Source: Burhinus oedicnemus (taxonomy: Eukaryota > Chordata > Aves > Charadriiformes > Burhinidae). From it: DNA of 64,000 bases. The notes under the pieces are model-generated. The model was not told the DNA's origin, did not search any database, and saw nothing but the letters and a program-made list of their open reading frames with translations. The position numbers were made by a program, and so were the translations under genes. Shown here piece after piece: positions 39,101 to 52,140 of the stretch (position 1 is its first letter; each line of letters begins with the position of its first letter). The DNA lies in the NCBI GenBank assembly GCA_008921705.1, contig VFFE01007018.1:832015-896014 (forward strand), read 5' to 3'.

Positions 39101-42100
39101 AACCGCCTCCGTGGGCCCCACGTCCGTGCAGCAGCCGGGCTCCTCGCGAGCCGGGGGAACGGCAGATCGAGGGGATTTGGGCAACGGCACCTGCAAAAGG
39201 CATTAACCCCGGTGGAGAGGGCGTGCGGGGCCGGTCCCTTCCCGTCCTCACACACTCCCTCTGTCATTCTCTCCTATTTCAGCTTGTCCGCAGCCCGGGA
39301 AGGAGCAGAGTTTCCATTCCCCTGCGCTAAAGAAAATGTCTGTGACAATAAAACCTAATAGTTCAGGAGGGGGAGGGATAAAAAGACATCGAATTGCGTT
39401 TGTCTTCCCCTAGCATCTCCCTCCCAGCCCCTTCCCTTTAGGAGGGGGTGCAAGCCCTCAGCTCTGTTGGGCACGTGCTGGGCTCCAAGCCTCCCCGCTC
39501 CCCCATGCGCTCAGTCACCGGCTAATTAGAGGGGCTAATTAAGTGCCTTCACAAAGGTGGAGAGGGGTCACTGACTCATGCCCGCTCTCTCCTTCGCGCC
39601 CAGGGGTTCCCTGTGCCGGCCGTTATGGGGAGAGGGGCTGGGTGCTGCTGGGAACCTGGCTGTGTCCTGCAGCAATCCCGCGGGAGCGGAGCCCTCGGGG
39701 GGAGCAGGCGAAGCCCGGGGTGCTGCCCCACGCCGCTGGCTCCCCCTGGGCTCTCCCCTCCCGGTCAGGGCTCAGCCGCACGTTGCTTCCCCTGCGTGGC
39801 GACTTGGACGCCGGCACAGACATAATAAACCGCTTTTCCTTTTCCCCTTGTCACCGGAGCCGCTCCTGAGTCACATCCCTGGCTGCCTGGCCTCTTCCCC
39901 AGGGCTGTCTGCTCCGGCTGCCTAACCCCGCGCATCGGCTGCGAACTTCAAAGCGCTGAGATCCGATCCGGCCGAGAAGGGCCCTCCCGGCTGGCTGGAT
40001 GGCAGCGTACCGGGGAAACATCTGCGCGGGGTCAGGGGGGCGCAGGGCTGGCGTGGCCGGCGGGATGGGATGCTCTGCTCTGCAGAGTCCGGCTCATCCA
40101 CAGGCATCGCTCCCAAGGAGCTGCAGGAGCCGGACCCTTCGCCAAGGCCACCTTCTGCCCCGTACCCCCGTGTCCTTGCAGGAGCATCCCACCAGGCACC
40201 CCAGCAGGGTTCCCGCCCGGCTGCTGCCTCCCTGCGGAGCTCCCGAGCTTGGCCGGGGTGCTGCAGGTGGGAGATGGGTGCTATCAAAAATGAGGTGGGA
40301 GAAAAAAAGGAGCCGAAGGCGGCTACGCAAGGGTTCCTGCTGTACCCTCAGCCCGTTCCTTAGCTGCAGAGCGCTCCTATGGCCCCTGGCCCCGGCGTCA
40401 GCCGAGTTCACGGAGCAAAGCTGCGGATCGCAGGCAGAAACTGCAGCCAAAATCTGCAGAGCAGCCGGGTCTCGTCTCCGCGACCTTCCCTGGGGCCGAG
40501 CCCGTCCCTCTGGCCCATCTGGAGATGTTTGTCCTCAGAGGCTCTTCCAGGAGCCTCTGTCCAGGACAGGGCTTGGCAGGACGCAGCCAGGGAGGAGGAC
40601 AATGATCTCGATGTCCACCTGCTGTGGATGCGGAGAGGCGGAGGCGAGGGCTTTCCCAGTTTGGGTATTTTGCACCAAAAAAATGAGTCCCTACGTCTTG
40701 CACTGAAGTGCAGTGCTCCCAGCACAAGCTCTGCCTTCCCCGGGCGGGATGCGGCCCCGGGAATCTCCCAAACCAGCCGACTTCTGCAAACCTGCCGCAA
40801 ACCCGAGCGGCCCAGCAATGCCGGACCCCTGGGATCTCGCAGCGCTGCCTGTGCCTGCCCTGCAGATCTCTGGCCGTCGCCGGGAGCCTCTTTATTGTTC
40901 TTGCGGAGGGTTTTGTTTCACTGCCGCCTTCCAAGTTCCCAGGGATCTAAATTCTAAAGCGGGGTCTTGTAAAGAGCCCCGTCCAGATGGATGAGATGAT
41001 ATTGCTGGTATCAGATGAGATCTATCCCCTGTCTTTATCTGCAGACAATGCAGCAGTGGGAGCAAACAAGGATACAGCCTTTCTTCGGAGGCGCATTAGC
41101 CAAATGAGAGCCTTCTCTTTGTTCTGCACCGAAACCCAAGACCCTGCGGCCAGGCCACCTCGCGTAGCTGCCCCGATCCCTGCAGCCATGCGAGGATTTT
41201 TTTTTTTTTTGCGGTAAAATCCCCTGTGCCCCAGTTGCAGGCAGGGCAGGGCAGGGCAGCTGGGTCCTGCCTGTTCCTTGGGACCGTGTTTCCTCCTCTC
41301 GGAGGTGGGGGTGTCAGTGCCCCCAGGGTTGGGCAGGTCTGCATGCTGCTGCAGGGATGGAGCGGTGCTTTGGGCTCCCCTCTGCTCGGGCAGGGACATA
41401 AACGTGACACCTGCGGAAGGTGGAAGTTGCTTTGGTCGTGCCCCATCTTTAAGGGAGAGCTGAGCCCATTCAGCCGCGGATCGGGGCCATCCGGAGCAGC
41501 CGAGCCCGCTCTGTGCACGGCGCTTGCAGTGATGCTTCAAGCCTGCGGCCAATTCACCTGCTTTCAGATTTCATTACAAGCCCTAAAATTCAGCCCAGGT
41601 TTGTTTTAAGAAGTTACCAGAGGCTGAGAGAGCCTGGGACTGATTTATGGCTTCCCATCAAAATCATGTGGTCTTACCACGAAGCTTGGAAGCTCTGGCT
41701 GCATTTTTTCTTTGGAGATTTTGGCTTTGCTCCAGGCTCGGCTCCGAGGGGGCGAGAGTGCGAATCCAGGGTGTGCATCGGGGCTGGAGCATTCGGGTGC
41801 CGCGAGTGAAATGGAGGAGATACGGATCGCCGCAAAGAGAATATTTAATGTCGGGACAACACAGCCATCTTTTTCAGGGAAGCGCCGATAAGGGGACGGG
41901 AGGCTTGGCACGGAGGGGAGCTGCAACAGCTCCTTTGCTTTCAGCGTAGCTTTAATTTCAACACTTGCCACTTATCGCCCTTGCATCCTGCTCACTGTTC
42001 AGCGGCTCCGTGTCAGCAGCCGAGAGCGACGTCCCCCACCGCGCCTGCGTGCCCAGGCAGGCTGTGCGGTGCCGCCGCTCTCCCCGGTGCCCTGCTGCCG

Positions 42101-45100
42101 GACCCGCGGGGTGCGCTGCTGGTGCCCACCGGGGTTAAATATGTGGGCTTTTGCCAGAGAAGCATATTTTCAGCCTCAAGCACGCATTGTCAATGACTGC
42201 AGAAAGGTATTTCTCAGCTGCTCCAGTGTCCTGTCAGCCAGCCAGCCAGCGGAGAGGAACAAGCCTACTTTTATTGCTATTTCTTCATATTTCCTGATAT
42301 TGCCAGTCTGGCGCTCACAACCCACGGGCAGATCCCCGAAGGTCCTGGGTTTGGATTACAGCAGCGATACTTTTGTCTTTTCTTTGCCTTTAATTTCAGA
42401 TCCCTTGGGCCCCCAAGGGGTCAGGCTGATAAAGCCACCGGCCGCAGCCAGGCGGGCAGGGACCGGGTGAGCAGCCCGGGCACGCAGAGCAGACCGCGAC
42501 CCAGGTGATGCGGGGCCGTGCCCAGGCACCTCGGGTGCAGCTGGGGCCGGGGCATCCCCCTGACCGCGGTGGCACGAGGGTCCCAGAGCCCAGCAACCGC
42601 TGTGTGCCACGGACCTCTGAGGGTCACTTTGGGAGTCTCGGCTGCCGGCTCGTGGGCGATCCGTGAACAGATGAAAATAATGCTTTACATTACATAAATA
42701 ACAAGGTCAGGGCGGCTGCGAGCTGCTCTGGCCACGAGTGAGTGCTGCGTCCCGCTGAGCATCCCTGGCGCGGGGGCCGGTGGGACAGCAGAGAGTCGCT
42801 TCAGGGCTTGGGTGGCTTTGTGGTTTTAATTTAGTGGCTTTTTAAAGTAAAGATGAAAGGGAGAGCTGGGCAGTGTCGCATCAGTTCCCCCGTCTGCCTC
42901 CAAAGGAAGCTGGTGGGGCCACGCTGAGCAGCGGTGGCTCCGTGCCTACTTCCCAAACCTCCACTCGCTCCTTCCCACCACCGGCACGGAGATGTCTATG
43001 CTGTAACCAGACCTTGTCCGTGCCAAACGCCGCACCACGCTGTGTCGCGCTGGCTGGGAAGCGCCAGCTCACATGGCACGGCCCCGGTGTGAGATGCTCA
43101 GGTGTGCGGCACCGCTCCTCCGGCCGGGGGGCGTTTGGCACATCCGCCGATGCTTTTTCCATTACGCATTCTCTTGTAGCTGTTTCTTAAAGACCACGTG
43201 TGATGTTATTGCCAAATGTAAACTACGAGCTAGGACGAGACCCCAGAGCTCCTCCGAGCAGTTATAAGCAGAGCTATACAATGAGTTTGTAATTATTTTA
43301 TACCAAGCCCCGGTATTTTCCTCCCCCCAGGGGAAGGCCAATAGAGCGAACAAGAGCAGACCCGTGCCAAACCGTGCCCAGGCAGCGCTTTTATGAAATG
43401 TCGGGTTCATAAGAATTAATTTCATTTAAAACATTCTTTTCGTTTTTCATAAAGCACGGCAAATCCGCGGTACTTAGGGCAGGAATGCAGCGAGAGCGCT
43501 GCTGGGCAGGCAGCAAATTACCCGCGGCAGATGAGCCGTGACGGCGAGGTCGCCCGTGGTCCGGAGGTGTGCTGGCCTCGGCTGGCTGCGGGTAGCCGGC
43601 TGGGAAGAAGGGAGGTGCTGGAGTGACTGTCTTGGATGCAGCCGTGTACGGGACTCCGGCAGCCCCATCCCATCCTGCACTCCCCGGGCATGTGGGAGTT
43701 CCGGTGTGTTTATCCCCAAAGGTCAGGCGAATGCCAGCGCGGCCATTTCCCAGCCCAGCGCCCGCGTGCTGCGGGGCCGTGGCATCCTGCACGGGTGGGT
43801 TGGGGCGTCACAAATCGTCTGTTTGAGTCCCCTGGCTGGTGGTGGCTGGTCCAGGGATGAAAGCTGGCCTGAAACCCAAGCAGCCTTGCTCAGGTGACAG
43901 GTTGCAAAAAATTCATATGATTTTTGGGGCTGGGGGCACCTGGGGACCGGAGCGGTGCTCCCGGATGGGGGCTAGCACCTGGTGCTCCTGCCCTGCACGT
44001 GAAGGTGCAAAGACCAGGGCTGTGGGACAAGGAAACCTCTGTCCACCTCACTGGTGGGCTGCTGGAGGCATGGCAGGGGACACCTTTCCAACGGCAAGAC
44101 CCCTGTGGGGCTGGCTGCTGGAGGGCCCTTGGCATGGGATGGGGTTTGCTCCCGGGGTCCGATCCCTGTTGGAGGAACAGCCCCAGATCCTGCTATTTTG
44201 GAGGGCGGCCCCGCTGGGAAGGGGTTTGACTCTCCTCCCATCAGCCATTTCCCCCTCTTGCAGCCTCCCAGGACAGGACCCGGATGGGCACCTCCTGTAA
44301 CGCGTCCTCTTAGGATGCAAACGGGCGCTTGTGACCTTGGGTGCACTTCCCCAGTGACCTCGGGGGTCCGGCCGCGAGCACGGGCATGGGATGTGGCCAT
44401 GGGATTTAGAAACGGGAGGCAGCCGGTGGGTGTGTTTGGCTGGCTCTGCCACGGGGCTAGGATCGCTCCTGCCGCGCTCACCGGTGCTTCCAGGGAGGCT
44501 CGCTTGCTGGAAATCCCTGCCTCCCACCGGGCTGGTGGGCTCCAAGCCTCCTGGCGAGCTGATAGTGAGGACCACGGGGAGGATTAGAGGGTTTAGCAGG
44601 TGTCAAGCCTCATCTTTCATCCCGCTGCCGGGAAGCCCATGGCTCGTTCTTCCCTGCCGGAGCCGAGGGTTGCCCTTTCCCTCTGCGTGGTTGCTGCTGA
44701 GCTGGAGGGAGCTGGGATGGGGTCTGCAACAGCGCGGGGCAAGCTGGCAGGGGGTCTGCGGTGTGTCCAGAGCCCCCCGGGCACCGTCCAGCTCTGAGCG
44801 GTACATTTTTGCTGGGTAGGTGAAGCAGCGGAGAAGAGGAGGTCAGCGGCTCTCCGGCACTGAGCGGCACGGCACAGCCGAACAGCCAGGGCTGGCGGCG
44901 ATGCCCCGGGCGCACGGCGAGCCGGGCGATTGAGTTTGCCAGCCGCGGTATCAGGTTGAGCCGCGTTGCTCCGCGGTTTGCTGGGGAGAGCGTGAGAGCA
45001 CAGGGCTGGGCGCGCTGTTTATTTTGGTTAAATTGAGTTTTCTCCGGGAGATTTGGGGGGTGCGGGGAGCCTCCAGACAAGGGGCTTTTGTGAGCCGGGC

Positions 45101-47780
45101 TGCAAGCCGATCCCCTTTTGTGGTTTTGCTTTTTTGGATGATACAATTTGTTATTCCAAGAACTACCCAGCAAATGGACCCCATTAGCCCAGTCCCCAAA
45201 GCGGCTGGAGCTGGCGCTCGTGGTGCCTTTGTCTGCGCCCACCTTGGGCCCGACGGGAGCCGCTGGGGCCGTGTTACCGCAGTGCCTTTGCCCCCCGACA
45301 GTGCCCAGGGGAGATGAGGGGGCTGGGGGCCCGCTGGGGCCACCGTCCCTTCCTTGCAGGCCACGGGGCCGCGGCTGTGCTGACGGGGCATCTTACGGGA
45401 TTAGCCTGGGCTGGGAAAGCCAGTGGGACAGGCGGAAAGTGCCGGGTTTGTTGAATTCCCCAGCACGCTCGTGTCCCCGGTGGCACGCTGACAATAACCC
45501 GATTGTTGCCATGCTGCCGGGGGCCGGAGCCAGTGCCAGGGGGGGAGCCCGTCCGTGGGGCAGCCCTTTTGCCCCCTCGGATGGGGCTGGACCCTCACCT
45601 CCAGCCACCCGAGCGCGGCAGCTCAGTGTGAGCTGCGGGAGTTTGCATCCCTCTCTGCCCTTGGGCACGAGGGCTCTGGCCCCAGCCGATATTTAAGGTA
45701 CTTCCCCCCGCCAGCATCCCTCGCTGACTGCGAGCGGGGCCGACTGTCCCACTGAAGTGCCTGGGAAGCAAAGGTGGGAAGCAGGGGGCAGCCGCAGCGT
45801 CGGGGGTCCCACAGCGGCTGCAGTTACCCACGGTGGCTCTGCAGAGCCCGAGTGAGCTGGGGCACGTCTGTCCTGCACACGCGGGTCCCCAGCACTGGGC
45901 AGCAGGACTTGTCCTGCCGGCAGCTCCCCACGTGTTCCATGGCAGCCCCCGGCACGCGTGGGTCCGCCCAGGGCGGCTGTGCAGTCGGAGCATCAGCCGT
46001 GTTCTGTTGAAGCCTGGCCCCGGGGCCGCGGTGCCAAGGCATGTCCATCCCGCCGGGCAGCCCAGGGCCGGGCTGTTCAGCCGGAGCATCCTTGGCCCGC
46101 GCGACGCTACCTCCTACCGTGCGGGGATGCTGCTGGCTCTGTTTGTCTTGGCTCCATTGGGCTTTTTCCTGCATGCGAGCCGGCTGGAGCTGGGCAGGAG
46201 CCAGTGGGTTTATAAATAAAAGCATCGGACACCTCTCTGGGTGGTGCTGAAAGCTCCCGAAATAGCCCTGCCGTCCGGCCAAAGCGCGCGTGGCCGGGGT
46301 GTTCGCAGCGGCAGCCCCAGGGCTGGATGTGGGAGGGGGGGCTCCCCCCCGCTCCCCGACTCCCATCCTGGCTGCCCTTGCACAACAGCTCCTGGGTCTC
46401 CCTCCCCAGCCGGGTGGGCACCCACCGTTCCGGCAGCACCGGGACGGGCTGCCCTGACCAGCCGGGATGTGTCCCTGCTCCTGCCAGCCTCCTGATGGGA
46501 TGTGTTCCCTGGGGCTGGCTGTCCCCCAAGGGAGGAGGGGTGCCCCAGCAGTGGGCAGCGGGCACCAGCCGTGCCCAGGGCTGGGTTTGCCGCAGGGACT
46601 GGGTGCCTGTGGAAACACCCCTGGCAGCGCCGGCACACGGTGCCATGGAAAAGGGGGTTCAGTGCTGGCAGGGACCCGACGCTGCGCTCTAGCGAGGGGA
46701 GCAGAGCATCCCTGGGGCACGGTGCGTGCCGGGCACCGCACTGAGGGGACATCGGCTGTGCTGGAACGGCCCCTCGGCAGGCGCTGGCTGATGGAGAAGA
46801 GCCGGGAGGAAAGCGCTGGCTTTATGGCTTCAACCTCCTGTGTCCGGCGCTGCCTGGCCGCATGCCGTATTTCCACCGCAGTGCCGGGCTGGCCGGGGCA
46901 GGGATGGTCAGAGGCCGTGGGACAGTGGCCTTGTGCGGTGTTTGCTTGCTGCTGGCGGAGGAAGCCTGGCTGGCCGGGGCTGCGGTCCGGCCCTGGCAGA
47001 GCCCAGCGGCAGCCGTGGGAGGGGGCAGCCATGACATCCCGACAAAAGGAGCCCGGCGCCGGGAGCCAAGCGCGGGGGCAGGACCCCGTCCAGGGCTCCT
47101 CGCGCCGGCCGCCTCCGCTCGACGCTGCCTGCCCTGCCTGCAGTGTGCCGGGAAGGACGGAACCGGTGGTGGCCCCGCAGACCCCGGTGCCAGGGGGTTC
47201 CCGGCACTGAGCTGCAGCCAGAGCCATCCTCCCACCAAGCCCCCGCCAAATTCCACAGAGGGCCTGGCATTTCAATGTGCCGTGCCTTTGGAAAACAGCG
47301 TTTTAATGCTCTCGCTGTAAATGAGGTGGAAAATGTCCATGGGCTTGTGCAGGAAGGCTCCCGGGACCCCGGCCACGCCGTAGGCGTGCCGGGGGCTGGC
47401 TGAGCCCTGGCCAGGCGGCTGGGGATGGGGTGGGATCCTCCGGAGCCCCGCGTCTCTCCAGGACTTCCCTGCGGTTGCAGAGCAGCTCTGCTTATTCTGG
47501 TTATTTCCATGGCAGCAGCGAGGCTGGTGCTGCCCGTGCCCGGGGTGGGTCCCGCCAGCCCCTCGGTGCGAGACGTGGGGCGCACCCTGACCTCCCCGCG
47601 CTGGGGTGGCCGGGGGGCTGTCACCCCTCCCCGGGCAGGGATCGGAGGGCATTGCCCGCTGCCATCCCGGTGCCACCCCCAGCCCAGCCAGCGCCTCCAA
47701 GAGCCTTTCCCTGCTCCGTTCCCGCACAATAGCTCCCGGGTTGAAGGCTGAAGGGTTTCTTGGGTTTCTTTTCCCTTTTC
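36163..47780 (+). other. COL8A2: Probable COL8A2 intron 1, proximal part
   Basis: No coding exon recognised. Notable points are a G12-class run near 38730, a pair of GCTAATTA sites at 39521-39541, and an AT-rich patch at 43190-43320 containing GTAATTATTTTATACC. Assignment to an intron depends on the candidate first exon at 35760-36162. Confidence 0.4.
39521..39541. promoter_or_regulatory. Paired GCTAATTA homeodomain sites
   Basis: Two identical GCTAATTA octamers begin 13 bases apart (39521 and 39534) in GC-rich surroundings. TAATTA is the core bound by LIM- and paired-class homeodomain proteins. Enhancer function is inference. Confidence 0.3.
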
Positions 47781-47781
47781 C

Positions 47782-47832
47782 CTTTTTTTTTTTTTTTTTT
47801 TGTTTTTTTTTTNNNNNNNNNNNNNNNNNNNN
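47782..47832. other. Poly(T) run and 20-base assembly gap
   Basis: About 30 bases of nearly pure T are followed by 20 N (47813-47832). The gap length is probably nominal. The right flank (47833-47886) is a G-rich GGGATGGGGATGG tract that could form a G-quadruplex, which explains the sequencing failure. Confidence 0.95.
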
Positions 47833-50800
47833 GGATGGGGGTGGGGATGGGATGGGGATGGGATGCTCAGGGCAGTGGGATGGGGAGGGTTCAGGCTGTG
47901 GCAGTGGGGGACGAGGGTCCTGCCAGGAGCGCCCACCACCCGGAGAGAAGCCGTCGCTCATTTTCTTTGCTGGGTTAATTGAGACCACGGTGAAGTCATG
48001 TCCTTTAACCCCCTGGCAGCCCTAAGCCAAGGCTGGGCTAGTCAGTCACCTCCTGCAGCATGGCAAGGGCCGGGCAGGCGAGGGGCCCCGCCAGCCGAGG
48101 GGTGCAGCCCCCGCTCCTCCTCCCCGCCGCCCCACAGCTCGCCCCGACGCCGCATCCGCGCCCAGCAGGTCCCAGTCCCCGGCAGGGTGCTGCGCCGGGG
48201 AGACCCCAGGATGGGACCCGGGCAGGGGTGGGTGATGGCAGGGGGGTTAGTGACCACCCTGGGGGGCTGAGGAGGAGGGTCACTGTGCCTGCGCTGCCCG
48301 GAGCGGTGCTGGTGGGAAGCACTGGGGACCGGGACCCTCCTGCCACCCCGCTGTGCCCAGGGAGCAGCATCTCGCTCCGGCGAGCGCCCGCGGTGTGGGC
48401 AGAGAGCAGCCGGTGCCGGGCCACGTGCCACCGAGGTGAGGGCAGGTTTCGGAGCGGGCAGGGCCGTGGTACCGCCCCGGCAGGTCACCCTGTCCCCCCA
48501 CACCACCCGCCCGCTGGGGAGGGACGCAGCCGAGCCTCCCGCTCCTGAAATTTATTTTAATGTAAACCTAGCTCTAAGGCAGCTTTTTCTCATTTTTAAA
48601 CTATTTCATATCAATCCTTGGCCTGACATTTGTTTTCTTTGAGTGCGGTGGGGAGCGTGGTCGGCATTGCTGAGGATATCTCCTCAGGAATCTTGGCAGA
48701 GGCGGCTCCCTATCTTTGAAGAAACGGCAAATGCAAAACAGAAGGCAGATATTAGAGAAGCGCAAACAATATTTTCCCCCTTGCTAACCCCAGAAGCGGC
48801 ACAGCGGCCGGCTCGGGGACATGGCGGTGGGGGGACCCTGTGCCCGGTCCCCACCGGTGGCACAGCACCTGCCTGGGTTGACCCCCGGGGGCAGGCGGAG
48901 CGTGGGCCCTGGCACCGCTCTGGGGCAGGTCCCCGTCACCCGTGGCCACGCCGTTGTGCAGAGGCACGTGGCCAACCCCGTCCCCAAGGGCTGTGACCGA
49001 CGCGCCGGGATGGGGAGCGGTGGCAGCCGCGGAGTGGTGACACTGGGAGGGTTTGCAGCGGATGGGGAGAGGCCGGCGCAGCCGGGGTGCCCCCACTGGG
49101 GTCTTGCCCTGTTGGGGGCCGGGAGCCGGGCTCTGGGGTCACCCCCCCAAATGCTGAAACCCCAAGAAAACGCCGCTCCGAGGGTGAGGTGGGTTTCAGC
49201 AGCGTGTTATGGCAGAGGGGTTTTGCGGAGGACGTGCACGGCACAGGCAGCCGCCGGAGCAAGCGCTGCCCGGCCAGGCAGGCTGCAGGCATCGGCGTGG
49301 GCACCAGCCCGGCGCATGCAGGCTCACCTGGGGATGTTGCTAAAAAGCTGGAAAAGAAAAGGAAACAGAGATCAAAGGACCCAGCAAAACCAAGGAGATG
49401 GGATTTCAACCCCTGACATTAAAATAAAATGACTGTTAGGATAAACACTGCAAGGCAGTTTCCCATCCCGGGCAGCCAGGCTCGCTGGCGGGGGCGGAGG
49501 CCGGGGTTATGTTCCTTGGCGTTTCACACAGGAGAAGAAGTTTTCATAGCAGCTCACAAATTGGCCGTCGTACCTGGGCAGCTGGGAGAGCGGTGGAGGG
49601 CGGCGCTGGTGAGGAGCGATGGAGGGCGGCCCGGGAAAACGACAGCGTGGGGGATGCCGCGGTGGTGACGCTGTGCCAGGGAGCGAGCTGCTGACCGGTG
49701 GTACCGGCTCTCCCAGGGGTACCGGGAGCTGGCTTGGGAGCTGCTGTCCCCGCATGCTCCCGCTGCTCTGGAGCCTGTTTCAACCCTGGCGCGAGGCCAC
49801 GATGGACGGAGTGAGTCCATCCTGCGGGAGGGCAGGCGCTGCCGTTGAGGCTCCCTGTTGGAACCGGAGCCGCCGGGGGGGTTCTTGCAGGCGGCGAGAG
49901 GAGAGCTGGGTGTTGGGGCTGATGAACGGAGGGGCTGGGATGGCAGCGTTGGGGTCTGGGGCAGGAGAAGCTCCTGCACACGGTCACAAGGACAGGTCCT
50001 GCAGAGCAGCCGCTCTAAACCGAATCCACTGAGGAATGAACGTCCGTGGATTCAGACCTGGCCTCACCTTCTGTTCGCTCTTGGCAGCTCGGGCATTTCT
50101 GGCCTCCTCCATCCCCGACCCCAAATTTCACTCCAGCGATGGATCGTTAGATGCCGAGGGAATGGCTGAAGATGCTGCTGCACTTGCCATGGGTGCCTTG
50201 GAAAGAAGGGAAGAGATGCCCAGCTTAGGGCAAGGTCCTCCCAAGTGACCTTTGAAGCCACCGCAGGGCTCCTGGCCTCGCCAGCGGCTCCCATAGTGCT
50301 GCTGCGGGCTCTCACTGCTCCTTGATCACCCACGTCCCCCTTCACAGGGGTTCCCTCCTCACGGCGTGCGTGGGCAGGGGCGGGAGCAGCCACAGCGTTG
50401 CTGCGTCCACTGGGGGCGCAGAAACCGCGTCGCCCCATGGTGCAGGTGCAACAGGCTCCGGCAGCACCAGGCTGCTCTGTGCCACGCCATCGTCCTGGCT
50501 CTCAGCGGGGACAGCATGGATGGGGACCCAGGAGGTCTCCGGGGCATCCCTGCCCCACACGTCCTGGCCTGTGGCACGGGCAGCAGCCCCCCGAGTGAGC
50601 TGCCCCAGCCCCTCTGAACACCCCTGCCCCAGAAGGCTCTGGCCTGGACCGCAGCTCGTTATAATTAAGCCGGTGACCCCGGCACGAGGCTGGAAGTTTA
50701 AATGTCTGCGGTTGATGGCCACTTGCCCGCAAATTCCCCGCGATGGGAATCGCTCTCTGCGGGTCCCTCCAGGCTTAGCAGATTTCTTTGCAAAATACCC

Positions 50801-52140
50801 GTTGCGTTAGAAAACGCTGTTTCTGCGCAGGAGCTGCGAGGGCAAAGTGGCAGCTGACCCACAGACCCCGGCTCAACACCGTCCGCTTCCCACGGGAGCT
50901 TATGTGTCCCTGGAGCAGGGCTGCTTTGGCTGACTGCGCTGGCACGTGTCCCTCGGGGAGCCATGCCCTGAAGCTCCTGCAGCTCGCTGGGGCTCGCAGC
51001 CCACCGCCCTCCCCGGGGGTGTCTGGGAAGCTGCTCCACATCCCGCATCGGGATTCGGGCACTAGAGCCTGCGCTCAGGTCGCGGCGTGGGCCGGGGCTC
51101 ACACGGCAATTCGCACCCTGGGCAGCCTGGCCCCCGCCGCTGCGCCTGCATGGAGACCCCAGGAGAGGGGCTCCGGACCCTGCCCAGCGGCAAAGGGGAC
51201 GGGACCCTCCGGCACCACCGGCCTCGCTGCGTGCCCCCGCTCCAGCCCTGGGCTCTCGCTCTGCTCCATGTTTTGGCTATCAGAGATCGCATTGCTGCTG
51301 CCCCCCAGGCAGGCCACCGTCCCGCCGGGAGGAGGAGGAGGAGGAGGAGAGGGGAAGAAGAGGGGAAGGAAAAAAATGAATCCCCACAAAAATGTCTTCA
51401 TAACAGGAAACGTCTCATAAAATACCTGTGGTTTGGCATGTGTGATCCGACTGGTCAAACTATGCACCTGGCAGGCAACCCTGCTATTAATGCTGCGCGC
51501 AGTCTGGTATTTCGGTGGAGCTGAGGCTGGCGGCGGGGGGAGGATGGGACCGGGGAGCTGGGGGCTCAGAAACCCTCCATTAGGGCTGGGGCGAGGGGGA
51601 AACATGTCCCTTGGGTCTCACTCGCCTCCACGTGCGCTCGGGGCGCCATCCCAGCTGTATTTTGGCGAGGGGACCGTGGCGCTCTGGGGACGCGGTGAGC
51701 TGGGCTGAGCCTCACGCCCTGGGCACAAACCTGGTGTTTCTGCAGCTTCGGGCCAGGGTTTTCCACCCAGACCCAGGTCCAAGCCGGTGCAGATGTGGAG
51801 ATCTCTGTCCAGGCCTCCAAATGCCACGGTGCCCGCCGTTCCCCAGGGCCGGCTTCGCCTCCTGCCCACCCTTGGCTCCATCCGCGGCCGGGCGCGTCGC
51901 AGCAATCAGCCTGGGCTCTCCCGCGCTCAGCGGCGGAGTTTTGACAGCTGGAGGTGAGGGATTAAGCCCTGAGCTGTGACCTGCGGCGGGCTCACGCCTT
52001 GCTGCGCTGCCGGCACACACACGCGGAGGGTCATTAATCCGCCTTAGCTGATCCCTGACCCGGCGGCTGCGGGATCAAGCGGCAGCACCGACCCTGTTGT
52101 CAGCACCACCGTCGGACCTCGGGCTCCTTGGCTCCGGGCA
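47833..52140 (+). other. COL8A2: Probable COL8A2 intron 1, middle part
   Basis: No exon recognised. A (GGA)n run at 51327-51350 is the only obvious simple repeat. AT-rich segments at 48541-48640 and 51365-51430 contrast with the GC-rich surroundings. Confidence 0.4.

Noticed and set aside
45824..47275. 483-codon minus-strand frame
   Set aside because: Composition is typical of chance frames in GC-rich DNA. There is no domain, and it lies within the probable COL8A2 intron.
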